Below, piece after piece: positions 56,700-64,000 of a stretch of DNA of 64,000 bases; within the stretch, counting starts at the first letter, position 1, and every line of letters starts with the position of its first letter. The translations under genes were made by a program, and so were the position numbers. The notes under the pieces were generated by a model that was not told the origin of the DNA, searched no databases, and was given only the letters and a program-made list of their open reading frames with translations. The stretch is from positions 124,001 through 188,000 of the forward strand of contig NZ_VFES01000003.1 in assembly GCF_007858185.1 (NCBI RefSeq), given 5' to 3'. Origin of the DNA: Pseudomonas grimontii. GTDB taxonomy: Bacteria > Pseudomonadota > Gammaproteobacteria > Pseudomonadales > Pseudomonadaceae.

Positions 56700-56725
56700 G
56701 CGGGAGCCGGCGTACCGGTTCCCGC
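56700..56725 (-). terminator. Intrinsic terminator downstream of pstS
   Basis: On the minus strand GCGGGAACCGG and CCGGCTCCCGC form a long stem with one internal mismatch around a TACG loop, followed by ATCACTAATTTT. It separates pstS from pstC and would allow more pstS message than permease message. Confidence 0.7.
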
Positions 56726-56733
56726 AGAGGCAA

Positions 56734-57720
56734 TCAGTTGCCTTCTTTCAGACCCAGGTCAGCCAGGGCCTTGGCGGCCACTTTGGCTGGCAGCGGGATG
56801 TAGCCGTCTTTCACTACAACTTCCTGGCCCTGTTTGGACAGAACCAGTTTCACGAACTCAGCTTCCAGCGGGGCCAGAGGCTTGTTCGGGGCTTTGTTGA
56901 CGTAAACGTAGAGGAAACGCGACAGCGGGTATTTGCCGTTCAGGGCGTTTTCTTCGCTGTCTTCGATGAACTCAGTGCTGCCTTTCTTGGCCAGGGCCAC
57001 GGTCTTCACGCTGGCGGTCTTGTAGCCGATGCCCGAGTAACCGATGCCATTCAGCGAGGAGCTGATCGACTGCACGACCGACGCCGAGCCAGGTTGTTCG
57101 TTCACGTTAGGCTTGTAGTCGCCTTTGCACAGGGCTTCTTCCTTGAAGTAACCGTAGGTGCCGGATACCGAGTTACGTCCGAACAGTTGCACTGGCTTGT
57201 TGGCCAGGTCGCCGGTCACACCCAGGTCGCCCCAGGTTTTCACGTCGGCTTTGCTACCGCACAGGCGAGTCGAGGAAAAGATCGCGTCGACTTGTTCCAT
57301 GGTCAGGTGCTGGATCGGGTTGTCCTTGTGCACGAACACGGCCAGGGCATCCACGGCAACCGGGATAGCGGTTGGCTTGTAGCCGTACTTCTGCTCGAAG
57401 GCAGCCAGTTCGGTGTCCTTCATCTTGCGGCTCATCGGGCCCAGGTTGGAGGTGCCTTCAGTCAGCGCAGGTGGTGCGGTAGCGGAGCCGGCAGCTTGAA
57501 TCTGGATGTTGACGTTCGGGTATTCCTTTTTGTAACCCTCGGCCCACAGGGTCATCAGGTTAGCCAGGGTATCGGAACCGACGCTGGACAAGTTGCCCGA
57601 CACACCAGTGGTCTTCACGTAAGCCGGGATTGCCGGGTCAACACCTGCGGCCACCGCGTTGGCGGTCGCAACGCCAGCAGCGACAAAAGTCATTGCCGCC
57701 ATCAAACGTTTCAGTTTCAT
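56734..57720 (-). CDS. pstS: PstS, periplasmic phosphate-binding protein
   Basis: 328 residues with a signal peptide (1-25, cleavage near ANAVAA). Phosphate-binding features: [43 protein letters not shown] in parts, and [15 protein letters not shown]. It delivers phosphate to the PstABC transporter. Encoded upstream of pstC but separated by a terminator and a new promoter. Confidence 0.96.
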   Translation of the reverse strand: MKLKRLMAAMTFVAAGVATANAVAAGVDPAIPAYVKTTGVSGNLSSVGSDTLANLMTLWAEGYKKEYPNVNIQIQAAGSATAPPALTEGTSNLGPMSRKMKDTELAAFEQKYGYKPTAIPVAVDALAVFVHKDNPIQHLTMEQVDAIFSSTRLCGSKADVKTWGDLGVTGDLANKPVQLFGRNSVSGTYGYFKEEALCKGDYKPNVNEQPGSASVVQSISSSLNGIGYSGIGYKTASVKTVALAKKGSTEFIEDSEENALNGKYPLSRFLYVYVNKAPNKPLAPLEAEFVKLVLSKQGQEVVVKDGYIPLPAKVAAKALADLGLKEGN

Positions 57721-57787
57721 GCCTTGCTCCTAGCAGATAGGGATAGTTGGATCGGGGCCAAGTATCGAGAGGCCGTGTGAACACTCT

Positions 57788-57805
57788 ATGTCTGAAATAT
57801 GACAA
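57788..57805 (-). promoter_or_regulatory. Pho box upstream of pstS
   Basis: On the minus strand TTGTCATATTTCAGACAT matches the two 7-bp repeats at 11 of 14 positions with the correct 4-bp spacer. It lies about 68 bases before the pstS start. Confidence 0.7.
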
Positions 57806-57839
57806 TTGGATGAAAGGCCAGTATTGAAGAAGGTAGGTA

Positions 57840-57977
57840 ATGCTCGTTCTCACGCTGTGCGTGGGAATGCATCACGTGACGCTCTGCGTCACCCTGCGTA
57901 GGGCTTGCGTCTTGCGACAGCATCGGGACGCGGGAGCGTCCCAGGCGGCGTTCCCACGCGGGAGCGTGGGAACGATC
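57840..57977. repeat. Composite palindromic repeat, GTTCCCACGC family
   Basis: Several short palindromes in a row: TTCTCACGCTGTGCGTGGGAA, shortened here to CACGCTGTGCGTG, then GTGACGCTCTGCGTCAC, GGGACGCGGGAGCGTCCC and GTTCCCACGC/GCGTGGGAAC. The outer parts are inverted relative to each other. It lies between pstS and the MFS gene stop (57984). Such modules are widespread in Pseudomonas intergenic regions. Confidence 0.8.
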
Positions 57978-57983
57978 AGTAAC

Positions 57984-59273
57984 TTAGCGGCCTTTTTTCC
58001 ACAGATACCCACCCACCACCATCCCCATCACACACAGGACAGCCACGTAGTAAGCCGGGCCCATAGGGCTTTCCTTCATCAGCAGCGACACCGCCAGCGG
58101 CGTCAGCCCGCCGAACACGGCGTAGGCGACGTTGTAGGAAAACGACAAGCCACTGAAGCGCACCACGGGCGGGAAAGCTTTCACCATCACGTAAGGCACC
58201 ACGCCAATGGTGCCGACGAACAGGCCGGTCAAGGCGTACAGCGGGAACAGCCAGTCCGGGTGGGCCATGAGGCTGTGATACAGGGTCCAGGAGGTCGCCA
58301 GCAGCAGCGCGCAACCGCTCACCAGTACGCGGCCGGCACCGAAGCGGTCGGCCAGGGCACCGGAGGCGATACAGCCCAGGCTCAAGGTCACGATGGCCAG
58401 GCTGTTGGCTTGCAGCGCAACGGTCGGGCTGAAGTGGTAGAGGGTCTGCAGCACAGTCGGGGTCATCAGGATCACCACCACCACACCGGCCGACAGCAAC
58501 CAGGTCAACAGCATCGACAGCACGATGGCGCCACGGTGGTCGCGCAGTACCGCACGCAGCGGCAGTTCGGCGGCCAGGGTCTTGCGTTGCTGCATTTCGG
58601 CGAAGATCGGCGTTTCATGCAGCCAGCGGCGCAGGTACACCGACAACAGGCCAAACACACCACCGAGCAGGAACGGAATACGCCAGGCGTAATCCGAGAC
58701 CTGCTCCGGACTATAAATAGTGTTGATCGCGGTGGCCACCAGCGAACCCAGCAGGATACCGGCGGTAAGGCCGCTGGTCAGGGTGCCGCAGGCGTAGCCG
58801 ATATGGCGCGGCGGTACGTGTTCGGAGACGAATACCCAGGCGCCCGGTACTTCGCCGCCAATCGCTGCGCCCTGGATGACACGCATCAGCAGCAGCAGGA
58901 TCGGCGCCCACAGGCCGATCTGCGCGTAGGTCGGCAGCAGGCCCATGATCAGGGTCGGTACGGCCATCATGAAAATGCTCAGTGTGAACATTTTCTTGCG
59001 GCCCAGCAGGTCACCGAAGTGCGCCATGATAATGCCGCCCAGCGGGCGTGCCAGGTAACCGGCGGCGAAGATGCCGAAGGTCTGCATCATGCGCAGCCAT
59101 TCGGGCATATCGGCGGGGAAAAACAGTTTTCCGACTACGGTGGCGAAAAACACGAAAATGATGAAATCATAAAACTCCAGCGCCCCGCCCAAGGCAGACA
59201 GCGACAGGGTTTTGTAGTCGTTGCGGGTCAGCGGGCGCGACGGTTGCGCACTGCTTGCAGGCACGGAGGACAT
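57984..59273 (-). CDS. MFS transporter, metabolite:H+ symporter type
   Basis: 429 residues from ATG 59273 (MSSVPASSAQPSRPL), with GGAGG-like GCACGGAGGA context on the plus strand side not used; the frame extends to 59393 but that part is unlike protein. About twelve membrane helices. The MFS loop motif appears as GDLLGRKKMF after helix 2, and LARPLGGIIMAHFGD is typical of the MHS subfamily (ProP, KgtP, ShiA relatives). A small organic acid or osmolyte is the likely substrate; it cannot be named from sequence. Confidence 0.88.
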   Translation of the reverse strand: MSSVPASSAQPSRPLTRNDYKTLSLSALGGALEFYDFIIFVFFATVVGKLFFPADMPEWLRMMQTFGIFAAGYLARPLGGIIMAHFGDLLGRKKMFTLSIFMMAVPTLIMGLLPTYAQIGLWAPILLLLMRVIQGAAIGGEVPGAWVFVSEHVPPRHIGYACGTLTSGLTAGILLGSLVATAINTIYSPEQVSDYAWRIPFLLGGVFGLLSVYLRRWLHETPIFAEMQQRKTLAAELPLRAVLRDHRGAIVLSMLLTWLLSAGVVVVILMTPTVLQTLYHFSPTVALQANSLAIVTLSLGCIASGALADRFGAGRVLVSGCALLLATSWTLYHSLMAHPDWLFPLYALTGLFVGTIGVVPYVMVKAFPPVVRFSGLSFSYNVAYAVFGGLTPLAVSLLMKESPMGPAYYVAVLCVMGMVVGGYLWKKGR

Positions 59274-59683
59274 GGCAAGGCTTCTCTTATAGTAGTCAGC
59301 TTGATAAGGACGGCACGCCCGGGACTTGCGGCGGTCCGGCAAGATAGCAAATCGCTTGTAAAAGCACAGCGCCAGGAGAACAGTTGCGCGCAAAAGCCGC
59401 GATACAGCGCCTATTTACCGACCAAATGAGCGCCGGGAGGTCGTCGTGGCGCCAGGGTCTCGATATACTCGGCCCCTGCAAGCGCAAGACCCGCAGTCTT
59501 GAGGGGCTGCTGTGCCAAAACGTCGTTGGGTGCCATCCAGCCGATTTGGCAGAGTTTCCCTTTAGTACGCCTTACGAGAAACGTATCGAACGGAGTATGT
59601 TTGTGCTGAAACGTTTTTCCACTAGTCGGCTATCCACTTTGCTACATCTATAAAAAGCGTCACGGGTCAGAGGCACCCCCGGC
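59274..59683. other. Intergenic region between divergent MFS and thioesterase genes
   Basis: 410 bases with no supported gene. It should hold two divergent promoters. A TATAAA at 59649-59654 could be a -10 for the thioesterase gene, but no -35 is convincing. No repeat or RNA structure stands out. Confidence 0.5.
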
Positions 59684-60088
59684 ATGATCGAACTCGAACA
59701 AGAAGATCCTATCCCGCAAGGCGATCTCGCCCTGCAAATCACCGCGCTCCCGCGTGAAACCAACGGTTTTGGCGATATTTTCGGCGGCTGGCTGGTCGCG
59801 CAGATGGACCTCGCGGGCACCGCCATGGCCAGCAAGGTTGCGGGCGGGCGTGTGGCCACCGTGGCCATTGATCGCATGGCGTTCCTGGTGCCGGTGGCGG
59901 TGGGCGCGCAATTGTCCTTCTATACTCAGGCCCTGGAAATCGGCCGCAGCTCGATCCAGATGATGGTCGAAGTGTGGAGCGACGACCCGCTGTCCAGCGA
60001 ATGGCGCAAGGTGACCGAGGCGGTGTTTGTATTCGTCGCTATCGATGGCAGCGGCCGCACACGTTCCGTGCCTTCCCGCGCGCGTTAA
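59684..60088 (+). CDS. Acyl-CoA thioesterase, YciA-like hotdog fold
   Basis: 134 residues. Hotdog-thioesterase features: NGFGDIFGGWLVAQMDLAG, with the catalytic-type Asn and Asp of YciA/BACH enzymes, and RVATVAIDRMAFLVPV. Such enzymes hydrolyse acyl-CoA to free acid and CoA in the cytoplasm. Full length for the single-hotdog family. The next gene follows after 57 bases in the same direction and may be cotranscribed. Confidence 0.87.
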   Translation: MIELEQEDPIPQGDLALQITALPRETNGFGDIFGGWLVAQMDLAGTAMASKVAGGRVATVAIDRMAFLVPVAVGAQLSFYTQALEIGRSSIQMMVEVWSDDPLSSEWRKVTEAVFVFVAIDGSGRTRSVPSRAR

Positions 60089-60145
60089 ACCTCGCGGGGT
60101 TTTGACGGTCAATTGCCCCATTGCCTGCCATTGAGAGTGCCTGTT

Positions 60146-61045
60146 ATGCCTACGCCCCACGTTGAGACCGTAAAGATCGACGAACTGGACTGCTGGCGCA
60201 TCCGCCACAACGGCGCAGAACTGATGATTGCCCAACAGGGCGCGCATATCTTCAGTTATGGGCGCGAGGGCGAGCAGCCAGTGATTTGGCCGAACCCAGC
60301 GGCGGTGTTCAAGAAAGGCAAAGGCATCCGTACCGGCGTGCCAGTGTGCTGGCCATGGTTTGGCGTATTTGACCGCAACCCGCAAAGCGTAAAGGCGATG
60401 CGCCTAAGTGATCAGCCTGCGGGCGCTCACGGTTTCGCGCGTACCGCGACCTGGGCATTGGCCGGCACCACGCTTGAAGGTCAAGCGCTGCGGATTGACC
60501 TGGAACTACCGGTGCCTGCAGGCGGCTTCCCCGGCTGGCCCCATCAGGTCGACCTGACCCTGAGCCTGCTGCTGGACGACCAACTGCACATCCGCCTGAC
60601 CAGCCACAACCGTGGCGACGACACTGTCACGCTCAGCCAGGCGCTGCACACCTACTTCGCCGTGAGCGACGTACGCAACGTGCAGGTCGAAGGCCTGGAC
60701 GGCTCGGCGTACATCGATACCGCCGATGGCTGGAGCGAGAAGACACAATCCGGTCTGCTGCACTTCAGCGCCGAGACCGACCGCATCTACCTTGATACGC
60801 CCTCGTCTTTGAACATCGTCGATAAAGACTGGCAGCGCCGCATCCAGCTCACCAGCCAAGGCTCGAAATCGACCGTGATCTGGAACCCCTGGACCGAACG
60901 CGCCAAGGCCTTCGACGACATGGCCGACGATGGCTGGCAGGGCATGCTGTGCATCGAGACGGCGAATGTGCTGGATGATGTGGTGAGCCTGGCCCCAGGT
61001 GAAAGCCACACGCTGGGCGTGAGCATTACCGGTATCGCCCTGTAA
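60146..61045 (+). CDS. D-hexose-6-phosphate mutarotase (YeaD-like)
   Basis: 299 residues from ATG 60146; an in-frame ATG-like start at 60113 is less likely. Aldose-1-epimerase superfamily: GAHIFSYGREGEQPVIWPNP, GKGIRTGVPVCWPWFG, HGFARTATW (catalytic His), ALHTYFAVSDV (second His) and a C-terminal Glu in CIETAN. It interconverts anomers of glucose-6-phosphate-type sugars in the cytoplasm. Confidence 0.9.
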   Translation: MPTPHVETVKIDELDCWRIRHNGAELMIAQQGAHIFSYGREGEQPVIWPNPAAVFKKGKGIRTGVPVCWPWFGVFDRNPQSVKAMRLSDQPAGAHGFARTATWALAGTTLEGQALRIDLELPVPAGGFPGWPHQVDLTLSLLLDDQLHIRLTSHNRGDDTVTLSQALHTYFAVSDVRNVQVEGLDGSAYIDTADGWSEKTQSGLLHFSAETDRIYLDTPSSLNIVDKDWQRRIQLTSQGSKSTVIWNPWTERAKAFDDMADDGWQGMLCIETANVLDDVVSLAPGESHTLGVSITGIAL

Positions 61046-61108
61046 ACCCAATCGAAAATGTGGGAAGGGGCAAGTCGAATCGTCAGACCGCCCCTCCCAC
61101 ATTGGGTT
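61045..61108. repeat. Degenerate REP-type inverted repeat between convergent genes
   Basis: Outer arms AACCCAAT (61045-61052) and ATTGGGTT (61101-61108) flank AATGTGGGAAGGGGC and GCCCCTCCCACATT. It is related to the GTGGGAGGGGG REP family, but the central part is shortened. It starts at the mutarotase stop and may act as a bidirectional terminator. Confidence 0.7.
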
Positions 61109-61118
61109 CTGCGTAAGC

Positions 61119-61655
61119 TTAGAGATCGGATTCCTTTACGACCCGCACTTTCCCGGCATCCAGCGCATACGCCGCATCCGCCAGGTCGTTATTTACCTTC
61201 TCCACCTTCAACGTGCCGGTAACCCACAGCGGCGTGTAGATGTCATCCAGCTTCAGCCCCTTGGGATAACGCACCAGCACCAACTGGTTCGGCGGCGGTG
61301 GCGGCACGTGGATGCAGGCGCCTGGGTACGGCACCAGGAAGAACAACGTACTACGGCCCTTGGCGTCGGTTTCCAACGGCACCGGGTAACCGCCGATACG
61401 GATGTTCTTGCCGTTCATGGCGGCCACGGTCTTGGTGGAATACATCACCGCCGGCAAGCCTTTGCTCTGCTTCAGGCCACCTTTGTCGGTGAACGTGCCT
61501 TGGGCTTCGGGGGAGTTGTGATCGATCTCGGGCATCGCCTCGAGGGCCTTCTGGTCCGACAGCGGCATCAGGTCGAGCCAGTCGGTTTCCGGCAGTTCAC
61601 CGGCGTGAGCCAGGCCGGAGCCCAGCAAGAGAAGAGTCAACAGAAAACGGCGCAT
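61119..61655 (-). CDS. Exported DUF3299 protein
   Basis: 178 residues from ATG 61655, which opens a signal peptide (MRRFLLTLLLLGSGLAHA). The mature part shows DUF3299 features: TDWLDLMP, GKNIRIGGYPVPLE, FFLVPYPGACIHVPPPPPNQLV and PLWVTGTL. The conserved Cys and His suggest a metal or redox site, but the function is unknown. The frame continues upstream to 61688 without a better start. Confidence 0.85.
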   Translation of the reverse strand: MRRFLLTLLLLGSGLAHAGELPETDWLDLMPLSDQKALEAMPEIDHNSPEAQGTFTDKGGLKQSKGLPAVMYSTKTVAAMNGKNIRIGGYPVPLETDAKGRSTLFFLVPYPGACIHVPPPPPNQLVLVRYPKGLKLDDIYTPLWVTGTLKVEKVNNDLADAAYALDAGKVRVVKESDL

Positions 61656-61733
61656 GGAGAGGCTCGGCAAGTAACAAGTGCCGAGCATTCTAGCCCTCTG
61701 CGCCTGCGCAGCGCAGAGGACTTTGTCGGCTGA

Positions 61734-61979
61734 TTACTTCTTTTTGATCAGGCCGTAGATCACCAGCAACACAATGGCGCCGACCAATGCGCCGATAAAG
61801 CCCGCGCCTTGACCCGCCTGGTAGATGCCCAGCGCCTGACCACCGTAGGTGGCGGCCAGGGAACCGGCGATACCCAGCAGGATGGTCATGATCCAGCCCA
61901 TGCTGTCGTCGCCGGGCTTGAGGAAACGCGCCAGCAGGCCGACGATCAAGCCGATAAAAATGGTTCCGATGATACCCAT
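61734..61979 (-). CDS. GlsB/YeaQ/YmgE-family small membrane protein
   Basis: 81 residues with three hydrophobic Gly-rich helices (GIIGTIFIGLIVGLLARFL, WIMTILLGIAGSLAATYGG, FIGALVGAIVLLVIYGLI). This transglycosylase-associated/stress-response family is short and integral to the inner membrane; its molecular role is unknown. It ends in KKK. Followed by DUF3299 after 78 bases. Confidence 0.9.
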   Translation of the reverse strand: MGIIGTIFIGLIVGLLARFLKPGDDSMGWIMTILLGIAGSLAATYGGQALGIYQAGQGAGFIGALVGAIVLLVIYGLIKKK

Positions 61980-62084
61980 GGCATTTCCCTCTGAATGAAG
62001 TGTGCTATGCCAAAGCCTAGACAGGCTTTGGCATCCTGCAATCAGAGGATGGCGGTTACCGAATGGTTCCCGCCAGAGTGCAGC

Positions 62085-63170
62085 TTATTGCTCGGCGATC
62101 AGCGCTTCGACCTTGAGGATCTGCGCTTGCAGCGTTGCGCGGTCCTTGCAGCGCAGGTTGGCGTGGCCGACCTTGCGCCCGGCCTTGAAGGCCTTGCCGT
62201 AGTGATGCAGGTGGCAGTCTTCGATGGCGATCACACGCTCCACTGGCGGTACCACGCCGATGAAGTTGAGCATTGCGCTCTCACCGACCTTGGCCGTGGA
62301 ACCCAGCGGCAAGCCCGCGACAGCACGCAGGTGGTTTTCGAACTGGCTGCACTCGGCGCCTTCGGTAGTCCAGTGCCCGGAGTTGTGCACGCGCGGGGCG
62401 ATTTCGTTGGCCTTGAGGCCACCGTCGACTTCAAAGAACTCGAACGCCATCACGCCGACGTAATCCAGCTGATTGAGTACGCGGCTGGAATAGTCTTCGG
62501 CCAGGGCCTGCAACGGGTGATCGGTGCTGGCCACGGAGAGCTTGAGGATGCCGTTGTCGTGGGTGTTGTGCACCAACGGGTAGAAGCGGGTCTCGCCATC
62601 ACGGGCACGCACGGCGATCAACGAGACTTCGCCGGTGAACGGCACGAAGCCTTCCAGCAGGCAGGCCACGCTGCCCAGTTCGGCGAAGGTGCCGACCACA
62701 TCGGCGGCGGTGCGCAGGACTTTCTGGCCCTTGCCGTCGTAACCCAGGGTGCGGGTTTTCAGCACGGCCGGCAGGCCGATGCTGGCGACGGCGGCGTCCA
62801 GGTCCGCCTGGGACTGGATATCGGCGAAGGCCGGGGTTGGAATGCCCAGGTCCTTGAACATGCTCTTCTCGAACCAGCGATCACGGGCAATGCGCAAGGC
62901 TTCGGCGCTCGGGTACACCGGTACGAACTGCGACAGGAAGGCCACGGTTTCGGCCGGGACGCTTTCGAACTCGAACGTCACCAGGTCGACTTCATCGGCC
63001 AGTTGGCGCAGGTGGTCCGGGTCGCTGTAGTCAGCCCGCAGGTGTTCACCCAGGGCTGCCGCACAGGCGTCCGGCGCCGGGTCCAGGAAAGCGAAGTTCA
63101 TCCCCAGCGGGGTGCCCGCCAAAGCCAGCATGCGGCCCAGTTGGCCGCCACCGATTACACCGATTTTCAT
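62085..63170 (-). CDS. purK: PurK, N5-carboxyaminoimidazole ribonucleotide synthase
   Basis: 361 residues from ATG 63170 (MKIGVIGGGQLGRMLALAG). ATP-grasp enzyme; further features are TFEFESVPAETVAFL, PAVLKTRTLGYDGKGQ, EGFVPFTGEVSLIAVR, and NEIAPRVHNSGHWT. It converts aminoimidazole ribonucleotide, ATP and bicarbonate to N5-CAIR for PurE. It starts 11 bases after the purE stop. Confidence 0.96.
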   Translation of the reverse strand: MKIGVIGGGQLGRMLALAGTPLGMNFAFLDPAPDACAAALGEHLRADYSDPDHLRQLADEVDLVTFEFESVPAETVAFLSQFVPVYPSAEALRIARDRWFEKSMFKDLGIPTPAFADIQSQADLDAAVASIGLPAVLKTRTLGYDGKGQKVLRTAADVVGTFAELGSVACLLEGFVPFTGEVSLIAVRARDGETRFYPLVHNTHDNGILKLSVASTDHPLQALAEDYSSRVLNQLDYVGVMAFEFFEVDGGLKANEIAPRVHNSGHWTTEGAECSQFENHLRAVAGLPLGSTAKVGESAMLNFIGVVPPVERVIAIEDCHLHHYGKAFKAGRKVGHANLRCKDRATLQAQILKVEALIAEQ

Positions 63171-63181
63171 CGTCAACAACC

Positions 63182-63673
63182 TCAGGCGATACGTGGGTCT
63201 GGATTGTCCAGCACGCTGTCTGTCTGTTCAGCACGGAATTTCTTCAGCACCGCGTGGAACTGCGGGTGCTTGGCGCCCAGGATACTGGCGGACAGCAGGG
63301 CTGCGTTGATCGCGCCGGCCTTGCCGATCGCCAGGGTGGCCACCGGGATACCGGCCGGCATCTGCACGATGGACAACAGCGAATCCACGCCCGAGAGCAT
63401 TGCCGACTGCACCGGTACGCCAAGCACTGGCAGGTGAGTCTTGGCTGCACACATGCCCGGCAGGTGCGCTGCGCCGCCGGCACCGGCGATGATCACCTCG
63501 ATGCCACGGGATTCTGCTTCATCGGCATACTGGAACAGCAAATCCGGGGTGCGGTGGGCAGAGACCACTTTCACTTCATACGGAATGCCGAGTTTTTCCA
63601 GCATATCGGCGGTGTGGCTAAGGGTGGACCAATCGGACTTGGAGCCCATGATCACGCCAACCAATGCACTCAT
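63182..63673 (-). CDS. purE: PurE, N5-carboxyaminoimidazole ribonucleotide mutase
   Basis: 163 residues. Shows [32 protein letters not shown] (catalytic His), [17 protein letters not shown] and PVLGVPVQS. Class I PurE rearranges N5-CAIR to 4-carboxyaminoimidazole ribonucleotide, the step after PurK. AGAGG lies about 10 bases before the ATG. The leader upstream contains an intrinsic terminator. Confidence 0.97.
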   Translation of the reverse strand: MSALVGVIMGSKSDWSTLSHTADMLEKLGIPYEVKVVSAHRTPDLLFQYADEAESRGIEVIIAGAGGAAHLPGMCAAKTHLPVLGVPVQSAMLSGVDSLLSIVQMPAGIPVATLAIGKAGAINAALLSASILGAKHPQFHAVLKKFRAEQTDSVLDNPDPRIA

Positions 63674-63710
63674 CGTCGTGCCTCTTCTCTCTGGGCGCCC
63701 GCAGGCGCGT

Positions 63711-63750
63711 CAAAAAACAACAAGCCACGCGGGAAATCCGGCGTGGCTTG
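63711..63750 (-). terminator. Intrinsic terminator inside the purE leader
   Basis: On the minus strand CAAGCCACGC and GCGTGGCTTG form a perfect 10-bp stem around a 10-base loop, followed by TTGTTGTTTTTTG. It lies between a TATACT box (63792-63797) and the purE start (63673), so it should stop part of the transcripts before purE. Either an attenuator or the end of a small RNA. Confidence 0.7.
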
Positions 63751-63763
63751 GTGTACGAATTAA

Positions 63764-63780
63764 GGCCGGTTGGACCGGCC
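63764..63780 (-). other. Upstream hairpin of the purE leader
   Basis: GGCCGGT and ACCGGCC pair perfectly around a 3-base loop, just inside the expected transcript start and before the leader terminator. It could be part of a regulatory RNA fold. Confidence 0.5.
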
Positions 63781-63791
63781 GAAGGCCGCGC

Positions 63792-63797
63792 AGTATA
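63792..63797 (-). promoter_or_regulatory. -10 box candidate for purE-purK
   Basis: TATACT on the minus strand, one base from TATAAT; no strong -35 at 16-18 bases upstream. Transcription would start near 63785, giving a leader of about 110 bases. Confidence 0.45.
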
Positions 63798-64000
63798 CCG
63801 TAATAATTCGGATAAACAGCCCCTGAGAATGACCATCTGTCCCGCATTGTTAAAACCTTCGCTCCTGACTCAAAGATCAACAAACCAAACAGCATGATCA
63901 AGCAAAACATCTTCGCCTGTTTTTTAGCTTTTATTCAAGATTTGAAGAAAGGCACTACAGCACTTGGCTACTCATCTTGGCGAAAACCAACAACACAATC
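63798..64000. other. Right-edge intergenic region
   Basis: Together with the purE leader this makes a 327-base stretch without a gene. It is AT-rich, with no start codon plus ribosome site leading into a frame that I can support. A minus-strand frame from 63910 to 63710 runs through the purE promoter and terminator and is not protein-like. Confidence 0.5.

Noticed and set aside
59597..59653. Short frame MFVLKRFSTSRLSTLLHL before the thioesterase gene
   Set aside because: Too short, no clear ribosome site, and it overlaps the likely promoter; no reason to think it is translated.
63710..63910. 66-codon minus-strand frame upstream of purE
   Set aside because: It runs through the -10 box, the leader hairpin and the terminator, has no ribosome site, and resembles no protein.

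Overview
The window is a chromosomal segment from a Pseudomonas, most likely of the P. fluorescens group. This rests on the high GC content, strong GC bias at third codon positions (which produces long antisense shadow frames), several families of REP-type palindromes (for example GTGGGAGGGGGCTTGCCCCC) and the gene order hupA - rubredoxin genes - ubiC-ubiA - phoB-phoR - CBS/CNNM protein - phoU-pstBACS - MFS - purK-purE, which matches Pseudomonas core synteny as I know it from P. aeruginosa.

Left part (about 0.8-41 kb): a complete HSI-I/H1-type type VI secretion system in two divergent units. The leftward unit from the promoter region at 17.8-18.2 kb is fha-tssJ-tssK-tssL-tssM-tagF-pppA-ppkA-tagT-tagS-tagR-tagQ: the membrane complex plus the whole threonine-phosphorylation control pathway (PpkA kinase, PppA phosphatase, Fha substrate, TagQRST sensor, TagF repressor). 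The rightward unit is tssA-tssB-tssC-hcp-tssE-tssF-tssG-clpV-vgrG-eagR, followed by two tandem full-length PAAR-Rhs effector genes, each with its own putative immunity gene. The first Rhs ends in a GHH-type and the second in an AHH-type HNH/endonuclease-VII-like nuclease tip. tagJ, which lies between hcp1 and tssE1 in P. aeruginosa, is absent; a highly structured palindromic repeat with perfect 30-bp arms sits there instead. A 5'-truncated unrecognised gene occupies the left edge.

Right part (about 41-64 kb): housekeeping genes. They are hupA (HU), rubredoxin reductase and rubredoxin, ubiC-ubiA (first steps of ubiquinone synthesis), a small periplasmic protein, phoB-phoR, a CNNM/CorC-type membrane protein, an M23 peptidase, a response regulator, phoU-pstB-pstA-pstC and pstS (phosphate uptake and signalling), an MFS transporter, a thioesterase, a hexose-6-phosphate mutarotase, a DUF3299 protein, a GlsB-type membrane protein and purK-purE. 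Pho boxes can be read upstream of phoB, pstC and pstS.

Main anomalies: pstC is interrupted by a single in-frame amber codon (55880-55882), so this strain may lack an intact Pst permease; the purE leader carries an intrinsic terminator between promoter and start codon; a sigma-54-like site precedes tssA; two complete Rhs effectors share one Eag chaperone gene; and a family of palindromic repeats lies between the genes of both Pho operons.
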